From: Actinomycetospora chiangmaiensis DSM 45062
GTDB taxonomy: Bacteria > Actinomycetota > Actinomycetes > Mycobacteriales > Pseudonocardiaceae
NCBI RefSeq assembly: GCF_000379625.1
Contig: NZ_KB903229.1
Coordinates: 228,247 to 292,246 of the forward strand
DNA: 64,000 nt
Direction of reading: 5' to 3'
The notes beneath the pieces were generated by a model that saw only the letters and a list, made by a program, of their open reading frames with translations, had not been told where the DNA came from and made no database searches. The translations under genes and the position numbers were made by a program. Of the stretch, positions 57,597-64,000 are shown piece after piece; position 1 is the first letter of the stretch; every line of letters begins with the position of its first letter.

Positions 57597-57713
57597 GTGC
57601 AAGCAATGCGTCACTGCTTGCACTGGACGCCAGGAAAACCGCATCGTCGCGACCGCCCGCGACGGTGCCGGATTTCCTGCCACTGGGTGCAAGCAGTGAC
57701 GCATTGCTTGCAC
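57597..57713. repeat. 117-bp palindromic element between convergent genes
   Basis: The outer arms of 26 bases (57597-57622 and 57688-57713) are exact reverse complements. The inner sequence is also partly symmetrical: ccaggaaaaccg pairs imperfectly with cggatttcctgc, and gtcgcg pairs with cgcgac at the centre. The element fills the gap from ten bases after the tesB stop to ten bases before the monooxygenase stop. It shares tttcctgccactgg with the fragment at 1761-1774. It can act as a bidirectional terminator or be a degenerate MITE-like insertion. Confidence 0.8.
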
Positions 57714-57722
57714 GGGGAGGGG

Positions 57723-59345
57723 TCAGGCCCGCGCGACCACCGGCACCTGGCCGTTCGAGCTCGCACCGGCCGTCGTCGGGACCGCGAAGTCCTCCGACCG
57801 GCCGAAGAACTCGTAGTCGTCGGGGCGGAAGCGGCGGGTCTCGGCCCAGTACCGGAGCGTGAAGCCCGGCCAGATGGTGCGGTTGTTGCCGGCCGAGTCC
57901 AGGTACCAGGACGTGCAGCCGCCGCGGGTCCAGATGCCCTTCTCCAGTCGGTGCATCACCGCGGTGTCCGACCGGTTCATCACCTCGGCGCGCACGTCGA
58001 GCCCGGAGCAGCCGTAGCCGTGGACCGCGGAGATGGCCTGGGCGACGTAGCGCGCCTGGCACTCGATCATGAACACGACGGAGTTGTGGCCGAGTCCGGT
58101 GTTGGGGCCGAGCAGGAAGAACAGGTTCGGGAAATCGGTGACCGTGATCCCGTAGTGCGTGCGCATGCCGTGCTCGGCCCACGCGTCGCGCAGCGTGCGC
58201 CCGTCGCGGCCGGTGATCCGCAGGCCGTCCATCGCGTCGGTGACGTGGAAGCCGGTGCCGTAGACGATGACGTCGGCGGGGTGCTCGACGCCGTCGTGGT
58301 CGACGACGCCGTGCTCGGTCACCTCGGCGATGCCGCTGGACACGACGTCGACGTTGGGCCGGGCGAGCGCCGGGTAGTAGTCGTTCGACACGAGCACCCG
58401 CTTGCAGCCCAGCGAGTAGCGCGGGGTCAGCCGGTCGACGAGCGCGGGGTCGGAGATCGACCGCTCGATGTGCTTGCGCGCGACCCACTCGGCCGGACGC
58501 AGCAGCTCCGGCCGGCTCATGAACCCGATCGCCCGCGACTCGAGGCCCGCGTAGAGCGCCGCCCGGTACGCGCGCTGCACCAGCGGTGCCTTCTCGAAGA
58601 GCCGCTTGCGCCAGTCACCGATGGGGTGGTCGCCCTTGGGCAGGACCCAGGCGGGCGTCCGCTGGAACAGCGTGAGCTGCGAGACCAGCGGAGCGATCTG
58701 CGGGACGAACTGGATCGCGCTCGCCCCCGTGCCGACGACCGCGACCCGCTTGCCCCGGAGGTCCACGTCGTGGCGCCACTGCGCGGAGTGGAAGGTCTCG
58801 CCGCGGAAGCGCTCCGCGCCCGGCAGGGCGGGCTCCGACGGCAGGTGCAGTGCGCCCACGCCGGAGACCAGGAAGCGGCAGCGGTACTCACCCGTCGTCT
58901 CCACGGGTCGAGCTCCCCCGTCGGCGTGCTCCCCGTGATGCTGCGTCTCCCGCGTGTGCACCGTCCAGGTGCGCGACTCCTCGTCCCACGTCGCCCCCGT
59001 CATCTCCGTGGAGAAGCGGACGAGCCGGCGCAGGTCGTGACGGTCGGCGAGGTGCTCGAGGTAGTCGCGGATCTCGGGCTGCGGGGAGTAGGAGCGCGAC
59101 CAGTCCGGGTTCAGGTCGGACGAGAGCGAGTACATGTGCGAGGGGATGTCGCACGCGCACCCGGGATAGGTGTTGTCCCGCCACGTGCCGCCGACGCCCG
59201 CCTGCTGCCGGGTCGAGCTCCGCTCCGCTGCGTCTCCCGGTGCCTTCTCCAGGATGACGACGTCGGTGATGCCGGCTTTCCGCAGCGCCAGCGCCTGCCC
59301 CAGCCCGGAGAAGCCCGAGCCGACGATGACGACCTCACTGAACAA
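57723..59345 (-). CDS. Baeyer-Villiger-type flavin monooxygenase with two repeat-derived segments
   Basis: The 540-residue protein has the FAD motif GSGFSG (9-14), GGTWRDNTYPGCACD, the Baeyer-Villiger fingerprint FRGETFHSAQW (180-190, F-x-G-x3-H-x3-W) and the NADPH motif VVGTGASAIQ. Such enzymes insert oxygen into ketones to give esters. An 11-residue segment PGDAAERSSTR (36-46) interrupts the loop before GGTW and is encoded exactly by a 33-bp repeat copy. A longer copy encodes residues near 131-149. The start is TTG at 59345 with GGAGGAGAGG upstream. It overlaps the hydrolase gene, consistent with ester cleavage after oxygenation. Confidence 0.82.
   Translation of the reverse strand: MFSEVVIVGSGFSGLGQALALRKAGITDVVILEKAPGDAAERSSTRQQAGVGGTWRDNTYPGCACDIPSHMYSLSSDLNPDWSRSYSPQPEIRDYLEHLADRHDLRRLVRFSTEMTGATWDEESRTWTVHTRETQHHGEHADGGARPVETTGEYRCRFLVSGVGALHLPSEPALPGAERFRGETFHSAQWRHDVDLRGKRVAVVGTGASAIQFVPQIAPLVSQLTLFQRTPAWVLPKGDHPIGDWRKRLFEKAPLVQRAYRAALYAGLESRAIGFMSRPELLRPAEWVARKHIERSISDPALVDRLTPRYSLGCKRVLVSNDYYPALARPNVDVVSSGIAEVTEHGVVDHDGVEHPADVIVYGTGFHVTDAMDGLRITGRDGRTLRDAWAEHGMRTHYGITVTDFPNLFFLLGPNTGLGHNSVVFMIECQARYVAQAISAVHGYGCSGLDVRAEVMNRSDTAVMHRLEKGIWTRGGCTSWYLDSAGNNRTIWPGFTLRYWAETRRFRPDDYEFFGRSEDFAVPTTAGASSNGQVPVVARA
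58904..58952. repeat. 49-bp repeat copy inside the monooxygenase gene
   Basis: This copy keeps the ends cgggtcgagctcc and gctgcgtctcccg of the 30-33 bp element but has an 18-base longer and different centre. It is read in another frame than the copy at 59208 and encodes RETQHHGEHADGGARP-like residues of the protein. Confidence 0.6.
59208..59240. repeat. 33-bp repeat copy inserted in frame in the monooxygenase gene
   Basis: The element has ends ccggg and cccgg as short inverted repeats and spans exactly 11 codons. Outside the element the protein reads EKA followed by QQAGVGGTW, close to the ordinary family sequence. That suggests insertion into a functional gene without loss of frame. It matches the intergenic copy at 3815-3844 at 27-28 of 30 positions. 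Confidence 0.7.
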
Positions 59346-60318
59346 GAGACGCCTCTCCTCCGGAGATGGAATCGAGCCCGACGGCCGGTGTGGTGACGCC
59401 GGCGGCCTCGACGAGGCCCTGGAGGTGGGCGGCCACCTCCGGCGACCGCTCGAAGGTGATCATGTGACCGGCGCCCGGGAGCACCACCAGCTCGGCGGCG
59501 GGCAGGGCGGCGGCGATCGTGTGGGCGTGGTCGACCGGGCAGAGCCGGTCGTCGGTCCCGACGAGCACCACGGTCGGGACGCCGTGCAGCGACTCCAGCG
59601 ACGACGTCCGTCGGTGCTCCCCGATCGACTCGCGGAACGCCAGGACGGCGACCGGGTCGGCGGCGAAGGTCTGCTCGGCGACGCTGAGGACGTCCGCCCG
59701 GCGGGCGTGCCGGCCGAACACCAGGGCGCGGACCAGCGGGGCGAGGAGCACCGAGCGGGCGTGGGTCCCGCTGCCCTCCGGGTCCGCCCGGCTGACCGGC
59801 GCGCGGTTGCCCAGCGAGGCGAGGAACGGCATGGCCGCGCGCTCCCCGTGGGCCACGAACGCGCCGCGGCGCCCCGGCAGGCCGAGGGTCAGCTCGGCCA
59901 TGTCGTCGCTGGCGGTGGCGACGAAGCCGGCGCCGACGACGCGGTCACGCACCAGGTCGGGGTGCCGCTCGGCCAGCGCCATGAGCGTCATCCCGCCCAT
60001 GGAGTGCCCGGCGAGGACGACCGGTCCCTCGACGTGGTCGCGCAGCAGCGCGGCGAGGTCGTCGGCGGCCAGGCCGATCGTGGAGGCGTGCTGCCCGCCC
60101 GACTCCGAGCCGCCGTGGCCACGGTGGTCGTAGCGGACGATCTCGCTCGTCACCCCGGCCCGGCGCAGGTCGCGGACCACCCGGTCCCACGTGCGCAGAT
60201 CCTGGGACCAGCCGTGGACGAGGACGAGGGTGGGGACCCCCGTCGTCAGGACCCCGCTGCGGCCGACCCGCAGGGTGATGCCGGTGGCGAGGGACAGCGG
60301 GCCGACGGATTCGCGCAT
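59335..60318 (-). CDS. alpha/beta-hydrolase
   Basis: The 327-residue protein has LVLVHGWSQDLRTWD (oxyanion region), the nucleophile motif LAGHSMGGM with Ser106, an acid in VGTDDRLCP and His in GAGHMITFE. It overlaps the monooxygenase start by 11 bases and the diiron oxygenase stop by one base (TGATG), so all three are one translational unit. It probably hydrolyses the ester or lactone made by the monooxygenase. A mycolyl-esterase-like role is an alternative. Confidence 0.8.
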   Translation of the reverse strand: MRESVGPLSLATGITLRVGRSGVLTTGVPTLVLVHGWSQDLRTWDRVVRDLRRAGVTSEIVRYDHRGHGGSESGGQHASTIGLAADDLAALLRDHVEGPVVLAGHSMGGMTLMALAERHPDLVRDRVVGAGFVATASDDMAELTLGLPGRRGAFVAHGERAAMPFLASLGNRAPVSRADPEGSGTHARSVLLAPLVRALVFGRHARRADVLSVAEQTFAADPVAVLAFRESIGEHRRTSSLESLHGVPTVVLVGTDDRLCPVDHAHTIAAALPAAELVVLPGAGHMITFERSPEVAAHLQGLVEAAGVTTPAVGLDSISGGEASLVQ

Positions 60319-61271
60319 CACTTCTCCAGCAGGAAGGACTTCTTCCACAGGGCCTTGCCCGGTCCTGCGATCATGCCCGCCTCGTCGAGGAACGCGAGGA
60401 TCTTCTCGCCGCCGAAGCGGATCATCTCGCGGTGGTGCGGGTTCGCCAGGGCGGCGCGTCGGCCCTCGGCGGGGTCGATCCCGACCGCGGCGTAGACCTT
60501 CGGGTTGATCAGGCTGCGCACGACGAAGAACGACGTGAACGCGCACATGAACCGCTGGTAGGCGAGCTCGGTGCGGGAGAGCTCCGCGAGGCCGCGGGAC
60601 ACCTCGTCGCGGGCGAAGGCGACGTGGCGCGCCTCCTCCATGATGTGGATGCGGTTGACCTGGCGCATGAGCGGCTGGATGCGGTCGTCGTTGGCCTGCT
60701 CGCGCTGCAGCCGGTCGAGCACCTCCTCGGCGACCAGGATCGACGCGTAGGCGGCGGGGCCCCAGTTGACGACGGAGAAGAGCTTGCCGAGCTGGTGGAC
60801 GAACGGGACGGCGCCGTAGGGCTCGACCCCGGCGCGGTGCACGAGGCGGGCGAACATCTGCGAGTGGCGGCACTCGTCGGCGACCTCGGTGAGGGCCCAC
60901 TGGGCGCGGTCGCTGGTCGGGTCGTCGGCGTAGAAGTCCTTGAGCAGCCGCTGCATGAGCAGGGTCTCGAACCACAGGCCGACGGACGCGACGCTGCACG
61001 CCTCGTGCTTGCCGAGCTCGATCCGCTGCTCGGGGGTCAGGCGCTCCCAGAGCTCGGTGCCGTAGAGCGAGACGCGGTGTTCCGGCACCCAGATCTTGCC
61101 CTCGACCAGCGGCGCGTCCCAGTCGATGTCGACGTCCGGGTCGTAGGACTTCCTGGCCGCGGAGCGCAGCAGGCGCGCGGCCGTCGCGTTGCCGTCCCCC
61201 TCGCCGGGGCGGGCGGTGCGTGGCGGGGCGAGCGCAGCGACGGGAGAAGAAGTGCCCACGGGCGCCGACAT
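60318..61271 (-). CDS. AurF-like diiron oxygenase
   Basis: The 317-residue helical protein carries a complete diiron ligand set: Glu102, Glu133 and His136 (DECRH), Glu182 or 183 (AEEV), His209, Glu213 and His216 (EEARH). The spacing matches that of the p-aminobenzoate N-oxygenase AurF. AurF-type enzymes oxidise aryl amines or hydroxylate carbon with O2. The gene is the first of the leftward unit, followed by the hydrolase and the monooxygenase genes. The substrate is unknown; the C-terminal KKSFLLEK is intact. Confidence 0.8.
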   Translation of the reverse strand: MSAPVGTSSPVAALAPPRTARPGEGDGNATAARLLRSAARKSYDPDVDIDWDAPLVEGKIWVPEHRVSLYGTELWERLTPEQRIELGKHEACSVASVGLWFETLLMQRLLKDFYADDPTSDRAQWALTEVADECRHSQMFARLVHRAGVEPYGAVPFVHQLGKLFSVVNWGPAAYASILVAEEVLDRLQREQANDDRIQPLMRQVNRIHIMEEARHVAFARDEVSRGLAELSRTELAYQRFMCAFTSFFVVRSLINPKVYAAVGIDPAEGRRAALANPHHREMIRFGGEKILAFLDEAGMIAGPGKALWKKSFLLEK

Positions 61272-61343
61272 GGCGTCGTCCTCTCGGAGGTCGTTCGGGG
61301 GAGCGCAGGGGGTACGGACTGTATCCCCAACTTGTTGTACGTC

Positions 61344-61375
61344 TTACCGCTGGTAACCGTAACTGGTGGTAGCGT
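61344..61375 (+). promoter_or_regulatory. operator-like dyad and -10 box in the divergent control region
   Basis: The 13 bases ttaccgctggtaa (61344-61356) have perfect 5-base arms and are followed by a similar half-repeat, ggtaaccgtaactggtggta. A tagcgt box (61370-61375) lies eight bases before the ATG of the TetR gene, which suggests a leaderless mRNA. The dyad sits in the position of a -35 region, so the TetR protein could repress itself and the divergent oxygenase operon. Confidence 0.5.
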
Positions 61376-61383
61376 CATCGCCC

Positions 61384-62142
61384 ATGGCCGACGGTGTCAA
61401 GCCGAGACAGGGCGGTACGCCCCCTTCTCGTGACGGGCGTCGCACGCGCTGGACGAAGCACCGCGAGGAGCGCCGCGCGGAGTTCGTCGAGGCCGCGATG
61501 CGGGTCCTCGCCGAGGTCGGACCCGAGTTCGGCATCGAGCAAGTGGCCATCGAGGCCGGCGTCACGAAGCCGGTGCTCTACCGGCACTTCTCCGACAAGG
61601 CCGACCTCGTGGAGGCCATGGGCGAGCGCGGGACGCACATCCTGCTCGACCGGCTGATCCCGGCGCTGAACTCCGAGGAGGCCCCGCTCCCGCGCATCCG
61701 CAAGTCGATCGCCGCGGTGCTCGGGACGCTGGAGGACTACCCGAACCTGTACTGGGTGCTGGCGCGCCACGGCCACGGCCAGGACGTGGTCCAGGCCGAC
61801 AAGGAGCTCATCGCGACGGCGCTGTCCGCGCTGATCGGTGACTACCTGCGGTCCTTCGGCCTCGACTCCGGCGCGGCCGAGCCCTGGGCCTACGGCATCG
61901 TCGGGTTCGTCCAGAACACGGCGGAGTGGTGGCTCGAGCGCCGCTCGATGAGCCGGGACTCCGTCGTCGAGTACCTGACGGTGCTCGTCTGGGCGGCGAT
62001 CGACGGGTTCGCGCGGCAGCGCGACGTCGTCATCGACCCGAACGTGCCGCTGGAGATCAACAAGGTGATCCAGATGTCTCCCGGAAAATCGTCCGGGAGC
62101 AGCGAGTCCGATGTCGCCGAGGCTGGGAACGGGGATCGATGA
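61384..62142 (+). CDS. TetR-family transcriptional regulator
   Basis: The 252-residue regulator has an N-terminal extension of about 30 residues and a helix-turn-helix at about 35-80 (FGIEQVAIEAGVTKPVLYRHFSDKADLV). A long ligand-binding domain follows. It is divergent from the diiron oxygenase operon with 112 bases between the starts and contains a dyad there, the usual arrangement for local repression. The ATG at 61384 is chosen over one six codons upstream because of the -10 spacing. It overlaps the DUF4873 gene by four bases. Confidence 0.85.
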   Translation: MADGVKPRQGGTPPSRDGRRTRWTKHREERRAEFVEAAMRVLAEVGPEFGIEQVAIEAGVTKPVLYRHFSDKADLVEAMGERGTHILLDRLIPALNSEEAPLPRIRKSIAAVLGTLEDYPNLYWVLARHGHGQDVVQADKELIATALSALIGDYLRSFGLDSGAAEPWAYGIVGFVQNTAEWWLERRSMSRDSVVEYLTVLVWAAIDGFARQRDVVIDPNVPLEINKVIQMSPGKSSGSSESDVAEAGNGDR

Positions 62143-62501
62143 CGACCACCGGGGATCGCATCAGGGACGATTGGAGCGACGGGGGTCATCACGACCATGA
62201 CGACGAGGACGGGTACCGCGGGCCCGGGTCGCTGCGGCTGGCCGACGGGCAGGAGTTCGAGGTCGACGTGACGCTGCGCGGGTACGTCGAGCCGCTCGAC
62301 GGCCGGTACCACTGGTACGGCCGGGTCGCGGTGCACACGGGGCTGGAGGCCGCCCTGGGTGGGAAGCGGGCGCAGGCCGTCGTCGTCACGCCGCAGGGCG
62401 AGGCGGTCGGGGAGCTGTCCGACGTCGACCCGTGGGGCCGCTACCGGATCGCCGGCACGTCCACCCCGCCGTTCGCCGTCATGACGGAGGTCCCGGCGTG
62501 A
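62139..62501 (+). CDS. DUF4873 domain protein
   Basis: The 120-residue protein matches the DUF4873 pattern: DGYRGPGSLRLADGQEFEVDV, then RGYVEPLDGRYHWYGRV. In related actinobacteria this domain is often found fused to the C-terminus of flavin monooxygenases. Its presence beside a locus with such an enzyme fits a common role. It may modulate or bind the substrate, but no function is established. An acidic His/Asp-rich segment (HHDHDDED) precedes the domain. ATGA and GTGA overlaps join it to both neighbours. Confidence 0.7.
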   Translation: MTTTGDRIRDDWSDGGHHDHDDEDGYRGPGSLRLADGQEFEVDVTLRGYVEPLDGRYHWYGRVAVHTGLEAALGGKRAQAVVVTPQGEAVGELSDVDPWGRYRIAGTSTPPFAVMTEVPA

Positions 62502-63019
62502 GCGAGCGCGACGCCATCCTCGCCGCGATCGCCACCCCGCAGCGGGCGGTGCGCGACATCTCCGGGCTGATCGGCGACCGCATCGCCTTCGGTCCCGTCC
62601 CCGCCGGGCCCGGGGGGATGGCCACCGCCCGGGCGGTCGGCGTGGTCGGGAAGCTCCGCGGTCGGCAGGTCGACGACACCTACACCGAGGTGCACGTCCC
62701 CGTGCAGCTCGACCTCACCGTCGACATCGGCGGCCGCGCCGTCCCGGTCGAGGCGCAGATGACGGTGCGGATCGGCCTCGAGGCGTGCCTCGCGCCCGAC
62801 GCCGACCACGTCGTCGTCGAGGTGGACGAGATCGGGCCGGGCGACATCGCGCTCGAGACCCGGACCTCCGGGATCGGCGGGGTGCTCGTCCGTCGGCTCG
62901 GCAACCTCGACGCCGAGATCCGCCACCACGTGATCGGCTACGTCACCGACATCCTGGCCTCACCGGAGGCCCGGGACCTCCGCCGGATCGACCTCGACGA
63001 GGCGTCCGACACCGCGTAG
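62498..63019 (+). CDS. conserved protein of unknown function
   Basis: I do not recognise this 173-residue protein. It has an N-terminal helix (ERDAILAAIATPQRAVRDISGLIGDRIAFG), alternating strands with VPVQLDLTVDIGGRAVPVEAQMTVRIGLEA, and a C-terminal helix (EIRHHVIGYVTDILASPEARDLRRI). The beta-rich centre with a closing long helix is reminiscent of lipid-binding SRPBCC or TULIP-like folds. The GTG start overlaps the DUF4873 stop by four bases, so it belongs to the TetR-DUF4873 unit. Confidence 0.6.
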   Translation: MSERDAILAAIATPQRAVRDISGLIGDRIAFGPVPAGPGGMATARAVGVVGKLRGRQVDDTYTEVHVPVQLDLTVDIGGRAVPVEAQMTVRIGLEACLAPDADHVVVEVDEIGPGDIALETRTSGIGGVLVRRLGNLDAEIRHHVIGYVTDILASPEARDLRRIDLDEASDTA

Positions 63020-63086
63020 ACCCGATCGGGCCGCGCGACGGGTTCGCCGAGCGATCACGCCGCGCGGCGCCGCGGGATCGTGCGGC

Positions 63087-64000
63087 CTACTCGGAGCGGC
63101 GGCGGGCGGGACGACCGGTGGACGCGCGGCGCGCGGGCTGCCGGGTCGTGCTCTCGTCCTCGGTGCGGATCACCGACGACGTCGCCCGCCGCGTCCGCTG
63201 GCCCTCGCTCCGTCGCGTGCCGCCCGCGGCCGGCGAGTCCGCATCCGACCGGCCCTCCCGGTTCCGACGCGTCGACTCCGGGGTGGAGCGGCTGCGCCGC
63301 TGCCCCGAGCCGGTGCTGCGTGTCTGGGTGTCGGAGCGGGTCCGCGTGGACCTGGCGCCTCCGTCGGCGCGCGGAGCGACCCCGGACGCGCCCCCGTCCT
63401 CGGCGGCCTCGGCGCTCCCCGCCTGGTCGTCGACCTGCGACGTGGTCGTGTCGGTGTCGTCGTCCGCCCGGTCGTCGACGTCCTCCGAGCTCAGGTCGGT
63501 GTCCTCGGAGTCGCCGTCGTCCTCGTCGGTGTCGTCCTCGGTGTCGTCCGTCGCGCTGTCGACGTCGGGGCCGCCGTCGTCGCCGCCGTCGTCGTCCCAC
63601 CGGTCGTCGGAGTCGGCGTCGGAGTCCTGAATCTCCTCGTCGTCGGACTCGTCGGCGGTGTCGCTGACGGTGGCTTCCGGCTGCTCGTCGTCGGTCACGT
63701 CGTCGACCGCCCCGGTGGTGTCCTCGACCTCGTCCTCGGTCTCGTCGCTGTCGTCCTCGTCGACGGGCTCGGCGGCGACATCCTCGGCCTCCTCCTCGGG
63801 CTCGTCCTCGTCCCCGGTGTCGGACTCGTCCTCGTCGACGACCTCGTCCTCGTCGGCGGGCTCGACGTCCTCGGCCTCAGCCTCGTCGTCGGTGTCGTCG
63901 TCGACCGACCCGGCGGTGTCCTCGGCCTCGTCGGTCTCGTCCTCGTCGACGGTCTCGTCGGTCCGGTCGTCGGACGAGTCGTCCGCGACGACGTCCTCGC
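63087..64000 (-). CDS. acidic low-complexity protein with basic tail (5' end outside window)
   Basis: The open frame continues to the right edge of the window; about 304 residues are visible and no start can be set. Roughly the first 200 consist mostly of Asp, Glu, Thr and Ser, with repeated DDTD-, DEDE- and EDTD-like runs. The last 100 are rich in Arg, Ser, Thr and Gly and strongly basic, ending RPARRRSE. An internal ATG-like or GTG start near 63698 would give only the last 203 residues, but composition is continuous across it. The function is unknown; such charge-segregated sequences are typical of disordered proteins. Confidence 0.6.
   Translation of the reverse strand, partial: EDVVADDSSDDRTDETVDEDETDEAEDTAGSVDDDTDDEAEAEDVEPADEDEVVDEDESDTGDEDEPEEEAEDVAAEPVDEDDSDETEDEVEDTTGAVDDVTDDEQPEATVSDTADESDDEEIQDSDADSDDRWDDDGGDDGGPDVDSATDDTEDDTDEDDGDSEDTDLSSEDVDDRADDDTDTTTSQVDDQAGSAEAAEDGGASGVAPRADGGARSTRTRSDTQTRSTGSGQRRSRSTPESTRRNREGRSDADSPAAGGTRRSEGQRTRRATSSVIRTEDESTTRQPARRASTGRPARRRSE

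Overview
The window is very GC-rich DNA from an actinobacterium, most likely a member of the Pseudonocardiaceae such as Pseudonocardia or Actinomycetospora. Lineage markers include an actinobacterial integration host factor, a resuscitation-promoting factor, an EccB subunit of type VII secretion, a DUF222/HNH protein, a DUF574-type methyltransferase and a WS/DGAT acyltransferase. The genus is inferred from gene content and base composition. I see no rRNA, tRNA, CRISPR array, insertion sequence or prophage. Genes are tightly packed, and many stop/start codons overlap as ATGA or GTGA.

About 1-6.6 kb is one catabolic operon read leftward: esterase, salicylate 1-hydroxylase, catA, catR, catB, catC, pcaD and a CoA-transferase subunit cut by the window edge. 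It would take salicylate, and possibly a salicylate ester, through catechol and cis,cis-muconate to 3-oxoadipate and its CoA ester. A divergent MetE-like protein with its own promoter and palindromic operator, a TetR regulator and a flavin reductase follow to about 9 kb.

From 9 to 17.5 kb lie mixed accessory and housekeeping genes: a PhzF-like protein, a DUF222/HNH protein with a 12-bp tandem repeat, two acetyltransferases, an HSL-type esterase, an aldo/keto reductase, Rpf and a DUF574 methyltransferase. From 17.8 to 21.4 kb a four-gene operon joins a mannosyltransferase-like enzyme, an OlsB-like N-acyltransferase, a PlsC/OlsA-like O-acyltransferase and a phospholipid N-methyltransferase-like protein. 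It is a candidate pathway for a modified amino-acid lipid.

From 21.5 to 41.7 kb are nucleoid, cell-envelope and transcription functions: mIHF, a membrane-anchored polysaccharide-lyase-like protein, a HelD/HelR-type helicase, a receptor Ser/Thr kinase with a large insert, a lone EccB, a GH27 alpha-galactosidase, a bicupin dioxygenase, an MFS exporter, a GT39 glycosyltransferase and an LCP protein. From 41.7 to 46 kb is a 5-oxoprolinase-type set (pxpA; pxpB, pxpC) combined with a biotin carboxylase and a biotin carrier.

From 46 to 57.6 kb are an HtrA protease, a GT2-GtrA plus second GT39 pair, a PAP2 phosphatase, a methyltransferase plus WS/DGAT pair, and a TesB thioesterase. From 57.7 to 63 kb a divergent locus combines a Baeyer-Villiger-type monooxygenase, an alpha/beta hydrolase and an AurF-like diiron oxygenase with a TetR regulator, a DUF4873 protein and an unknown protein. 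A very acidic, low-complexity protein runs off the right edge.

Two features run through the whole window. Convergent gene pairs are separated by large, near-perfect palindromes. Several genes start exactly seven bases after a TAGSNT box, which points to leaderless transcripts. A 30-49 bp repeat with conserved ends also occurs three times, twice inside the monooxygenase reading frame.
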